Assembly (NCBI GenBank): GCA_937975235.1
Contig: CALJUZ010000047.1
Span: 1-8,851, forward strand
DNA: 8,851 nt
DNA from: CALJUZ01 sp003387805
Lineage (GTDB): Bacteria; Bacillota; Limnochordia; Limnochordales; ZCTH02-B6
Direction: 5' to 3'
The notes beneath the pieces are model-generated. The model was given only the letters and a program-made list of their open reading frames with translations, searched no databases and was not told the DNA's origin. Numbering within the stretch: the stretch's first letter is position 1; each line of letters begins with the position of its first letter. Made by a program: the position numbers and the translations under genes. Shown here piece by piece: positions 5,704-8,851 of this stretch.

Positions 5704-6632
5704 GATTTTCCGTGAGTGCCATCCGAGCGGGACAAGCCACGCAGGCCATGAAGGGCGCCGCGCCCGCCGTCCGGCCGCTGGGGCCCGCGCTGAGCGGGGG
5801 CGAGCTGGTGCGGCGCATCGCCCGAGCGGTCATGTACGTGTTCCTGGGCGTGGTGGCCGTGTTCCAGCTGTACCCGTTGTTTTGGCTGTTCACCTTTTCG
5901 CTGAAGGACAACCAGGAAATTTTCGGCAAGCCGCCCTTCGCGCTGCCCGCTCCGCCCAAGTGGGAAAACTACGTCACCGCCTGGACGACGGGCAACGTGG
6001 GCCAGTATTTCTGGAACAGCGTCATGATTACCGCCTCGGCCGTGGTGCTGACGGTTATCATCGGCAGCATGGCCACCTTTGCCCTGACCCGCATGCGCTG
6101 GCGCATGAGCAATCTGGTGCTGGGCCTGATCATGCTGGGGCTCATGATTCCCGTGCACTCCACGCTCATCCCGCTGTTTCGCACGTACATGGCGCTGGGG
6201 CTCATTGACCATCCGCTCTCGCTCATCATTACGTATACCGCCTTCAATTTGCCGGTGACGGTCATGATCTGCCTCGGCTTCTACCAGTCGCTGCCCAGGG
6301 AAGTGGAGGAGGCGGCGGTCATGGACGGCGCGTCCATCCACCAGATTTTCTTCCGGGTGACGCTGCCCATGACGACGCCGGTTTTGGCCACCACGGCCAT
6401 CATCAACACCATTTACAACTGGAACGAGTTTGTGTTCGTCAACACGTTCATCAGCTCGGACAAATACAAGACGCTGACCGTCGGCATCCAAAACTTTGTC
6501 GGGCAGTACACCACCAACTGGGGCGCCATCGGCGCCACGCTGATGCTGAGCTTCATTCCGCTGTTCGTCGCGTACTTGCTGCTCAGCGACCGCATCATCG
6601 AAGGCATCACGGCCGGAGCCATCAAGGGGTGA
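5700..6632 (+). CDS. CUT1 sugar ABC transporter permease (MalG/UgpE type)
   Basis: Second inner-membrane permease, 310 residues. Membrane segments are near 44-68, 106-130, 137-160, 174-195, 227-247 and 276-296. The EAA loop is at about 201-224 (EVEEAAVMDGAS then FFRVTLPM), followed by the family-typical YNWNEF and the C-terminal GITAGAIKG. GTG 5700 overlaps the stop of the preceding permease in GTGA, indicating translational coupling; its SD is weak (GGAAG). The first 40 residues are Ala/Pro/Arg-rich and longer than usual before the first membrane helix. GTG 5712 or ATG 5748 could therefore be the true start. No ATP-binding subunit follows, as is usual where one MsmX/MsmK-type ATPase serves several CUT1 systems. 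Confidence 0.96.
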   Translation: MRFSVSAIRAGQATQAMKGAAPAVRPLGPALSGGELVRRIARAVMYVFLGVVAVFQLYPLFWLFTFSLKDNQEIFGKPPFALPAPPKWENYVTAWTTGNVGQYFWNSVMITASAVVLTVIIGSMATFALTRMRWRMSNLVLGLIMLGLMIPVHSTLIPLFRTYMALGLIDHPLSLIITYTAFNLPVTVMICLGFYQSLPREVEEAAVMDGASIHQIFFRVTLPMTTPVLATTAIINTIYNWNEFVFVNTFISSDKYKTLTVGIQNFVGQYTTNWGAIGATLMLSFIPLFVAYLLLSDRIIEGITAGAIKG

Positions 6633-6640
6633 AATTCGTG
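6624..6640 (+). promoter_or_regulatory. Ribosome binding site and GTG start of the beta-xylosidase, coupled to the permease stop
   Basis: AAGGGG (6624-6629) is 8 nt before GTG 6638 and overlaps the end of the upstream permease, whose TGA is 6630-6632. A second candidate is AGGGAG (6683-6688), 9 nt before in-frame GTG 6698. That second start would give MPNNRFFNAHHSP, matching the recalled N-terminus of the Geobacillus GH52 enzyme. Confidence 0.6.
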
Positions 6641-8851
6641 ACGCAAAATCAGACGGCCCGCTCGGGGGTTCGCGCGCCTTTCAGGGAGTCGCGGGGCGTG
6701 CCGAACAACCGGTTTTTCAACGCGCACCACTCGCCCATCGGGGCGTTCGCCAGCTTTACGCTGGGCTTTCCGGGGCCCGGCGGCGGCCTGGACCTGGAGC
6801 TGGGGCAGCCGCCCCGGAAAAACGTGTACATCGGGGCGGAGTCGGTGGAGGAGCCGGGCTTGTTCGAGGCGCTGCCGTTTTTCGAGCTGCCGGAGCTGGA
6901 CGAGAGCGCCCGCTTCGACGTGGAGCGCACCGGCGCCTTGGCCGACCGGCCGGGGCGGCTGGTGGCCGTGCCTCTGGAGCGGGTGGCCCGGGATTTCCGG
7001 CTGACGACAGACTCGTGGAGCACGGAGGATTTCGCCTTCACCATCTATTCGCCGGTGCGGCCCGTGCCGGACCCGGCCCGGGCGTCGGACGAGGAGCTCA
7101 TGGAGGCGCTGGTGCCGGCGGTGCTGGCCGAGCTGACGGTGGACAACCGCCGGGGCCGCCGGCCGCGCCGGGCTTTTTTCGGCTACGAAGGCAACGACCC
7201 GTACAGCCCCATGCGCGCGTGGGCCGACGAGGCGCGGGGGATGACGGCCGTGGGCCAAGGGCGGCTGACGGCCATCGCGACGGATGCGCCCGGCGCGCTG
7301 TGCGGCGTGCGGTTCAACATGGAGACCATCATCACGACGCCGCGGCCGGAAAACCGCCCCTTCGGCCTGGGCCCCGTGGCCGGCATCGTGGTGGACGTGC
7401 CGCCGGGCGAGATGCATACCATTCGCTTCGTGGTGGCCTTTTACCGCGGCGGCGTCGTCACCACGGGGCTGGAGGCTTCCTATTTTTACACCCGCTGGTT
7501 CAAGGACGTGGAAGCGGTGGCCGCGTACGCGCTGGAGCGCTTCGACCAGCTGAAGCGGGCGTGGGAGGAAGGCGGCCGGCTGCTGGACGGGGCCGGCCAT
7601 TTGTCCGAGGATCAGCGTTTCATGCTGACCCACGCCATTCGCAGCTATTACGGGTCCACGCAGCTGCTGGACGCGGGCGGCGAGCCCTTTTGGGTGGTCA
7701 ACGAGGGGGAGTACCGCATGATGAACACCCTCGATTTGACCGTGGACCAGTCGTTTTACGAGCTCGTCATGAACCCGTGGACCGTGCGCAACGTGCTGGA
7801 GATGTATTTGAAGCGGTTCAGCTACCGGGATACGGTGCGGTTTCCGGGCGACGACACCGACTATCCCGGCGGGCTGGGCTTCAACCACGACATGGGCGTG
7901 GCGGGGGACGTCAAGCCGCCGGGCACGTCGTCGTACGAGCTCAGCGGCTTGCACGGCTGCTTTTCGTACATGACCCACGAGCAGCTGGTGAACTGGCTGC
8001 TGACCGCGGCGCTGTACGTGGAGCAGACGGGCGACCGGGAGTGGCTGCGGCGGCGCTTCGACGTGTTCGTCGAAGGCTTTGAAAGCATGCTGAACCGCGA
8101 CCATCCGGACCCGGAGAAGCGCACCGGCCTGATGGGGCTGGACTCGGCCCGGGTCATGGGCGGTTCGGAGACGACCACGTACGACAGCCTGGATCCGTCG
8201 CTGGGCCAGGCGCGGAACAACATCTACTTGGGCGGAAAAATTTGGGCCGCCTACGTGGCGCTGGAGAAGCTGTTTGCCGAGGGCGGCCGGCCGGATTTGG
8301 CCGAGGCCGCGGCGGAGCAGGCCCGGCGCAGCGCGGCCACGATGGTGAGCTATGCCGAGCCCGACGGGACCATTCCGGCCATCGTGGGCGAGGGCGACGT
8401 GCCCGGCAGCCGGTCCAAGATTATTCCTGCCGTGGAGGGCCTGCTGTTCCCGTATTTTTCCGGGCGGGCCGACGCGGTGCGGGCTGACGGGCCGTACGGC
8501 GAATACGTGCGGGCGCTGGCGCGGCATCTGGACGCGGTGCTGGTGGAGGGCGTGTGCCTGTTTCCCGACGGCGGCTGGAAGATCTCGTCCACCAGCGACA
8601 ATTCGTGGCTGAGCAAGATCTACATGTGCCAGTTCGTGGCCCGGCAAATTTTGGGCCGGCCGTGGGACGAGGCGGGCGCCCGGGCCGACGCGGCCCACGT
8701 GGCCTGGCTGACGCACCCGACGCTGTCCGTGTGGAGCTGGAGCGACCAGATTCTGGCCGGAGAAATCATCGCCAGCAAGTATTACCCACGGGGCGTCACC
8801 AGCATCTTGTGGCTGGAGGAGAACGCGCGGACGGCCCGCCTGCGCCGGGCG
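6638..8851 (+). CDS. xynB: Beta-xylosidase, glycoside hydrolase family 52, lacking only its extreme C-terminus at the window edge
   Basis: Retaining exo-1,4-beta-xylosidase that removes xylose from the non-reducing end of short xylo-oligosaccharides. It has no signal peptide, so it is cytoplasmic, acting after import. All 738 codons to the window end are open and closely resemble Geobacillus XynB2 from end to end: NRFFNAHHSPIGAFASFTLG near the N-terminus, WVVNEGEYRMMNTLDLTVDQ, HDMGVAG, TTYDSLDPSLGQARNN, FPDGGWKISST, and THPTLSVWSWSDQ with YYPRGVTSILWLEE at the end. Glu356 (NEGE) is the likely nucleophile and Asp516 (TYDSLD) the likely acid/base. Their 160-residue spacing equals that of Glu335 and Asp495 known from XynB2. 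The known enzyme of about 705 residues ends near LWLEE, so only a short tail is missing. If translation starts at GTG 6638 the protein carries about 20 extra N-terminal residues. It is the last visible gene of the operon. Confidence 0.97.
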   Translation, partial: MTQNQTARSGVRAPFRESRGVPNNRFFNAHHSPIGAFASFTLGFPGPGGGLDLELGQPPRKNVYIGAESVEEPGLFEALPFFELPELDESARFDVERTGALADRPGRLVAVPLERVARDFRLTTDSWSTEDFAFTIYSPVRPVPDPARASDEELMEALVPAVLAELTVDNRRGRRPRRAFFGYEGNDPYSPMRAWADEARGMTAVGQGRLTAIATDAPGALCGVRFNMETIITTPRPENRPFGLGPVAGIVVDVPPGEMHTIRFVVAFYRGGVVTTGLEASYFYTRWFKDVEAVAAYALERFDQLKRAWEEGGRLLDGAGHLSEDQRFMLTHAIRSYYGSTQLLDAGGEPFWVVNEGEYRMMNTLDLTVDQSFYELVMNPWTVRNVLEMYLKRFSYRDTVRFPGDDTDYPGGLGFNHDMGVAGDVKPPGTSSYELSGLHGCFSYMTHEQLVNWLLTAALYVEQTGDREWLRRRFDVFVEGFESMLNRDHPDPEKRTGLMGLDSARVMGGSETTTYDSLDPSLGQARNNIYLGGKIWAAYVALEKLFAEGGRPDLAEAAAEQARRSAATMVSYAEPDGTIPAIVGEGDVPGSRSKIIPAVEGLLFPYFSGRADAVRADGPYGEYVRALARHLDAVLVEGVCLFPDGGWKISSTSDNSWLSKIYMCQFVARQILGRPWDEAGARADAAHVAWLTHPTLSVWSWSDQILAGEIIASKYYPRGVTSILWLEENARTARLRRA

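Noticed and set aside
6413..8716. Very long antisense open frame (about 767 codons, minus strand) opposite the GH52 gene
   Set aside because: GC-rich codon use in the real plus-strand gene removes stops from this antisense frame. The product is Arg/His/Pro/Gln-rich with no domain, while the plus strand matches GH52 along its full length.

Overview
The window is high-GC, gene-dense bacterial DNA. Codon third positions are strongly G/C, starts are often GTG or TTG behind good Shine-Dalgarno (SD) sites, and the main cluster has the layout of a Firmicute (Bacillota) xylan-utilisation locus: a YesN/AraC-type regulator, a CUT1 sugar ABC transporter without its own ATPase, and a family GH52 beta-xylosidase. 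A thermophilic or compost-type high-GC Firmicute lineage is my best guess. This is inference from gene content and composition; there is no rRNA or marker gene here.

Left part (1-2037, minus strand). A GltS-type sodium/glutamate symporter (ESS family) begins with TTG at 796 and runs off the left edge. It has its own promoter with a perfect -10 box (847-852). Upstream of it on the same strand is a complete S66-family LD-carboxypeptidase (952-2037). Neither is obviously linked to sugar metabolism.

Middle (2038-3343). A divergent gap carries a five-copy 18-bp GC-rich tandem array. It is followed by a plus-strand AraC/YesN-type regulator with a good GTG start at 2315. Its receiver domain is only a C-terminal remnant without a phospho-acceptor aspartate, joined to the DNA-binding domain by a repetitive Ala/Gly/Thr linker. 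Its frame has no stop and runs into the next gene through an AT-richer stretch that looks intergenic and carries a promoter.

Right part (3344-8851, plus strand). An operon follows: a secreted sugar-binding protein without a lipobox cysteine, a strong hairpin in the 179-nt gap, two CUT1 permeases overlapping by 4 nt (GTGA), and 5 nt later a GH52 beta-xylosidase that reaches the right edge almost complete. The proposed logic is that the binding protein and permeases import xylo-oligosaccharides, a shared MsmX-type ATPase encoded elsewhere powers transport, and the cytoplasmic GH52 enzyme releases xylose. The regulator probably controls the operon, but its damaged receiver means it is unlikely to respond by ordinary phosphorylation.

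I see no unambiguously new system. The most unusual points are the degenerate receiver, the stop-less regulator/binding-protein junction, three separate frame-preserving GC-rich tandem repeats within or next to genes, the non-lipidated binding protein and the operon-internal hairpin.
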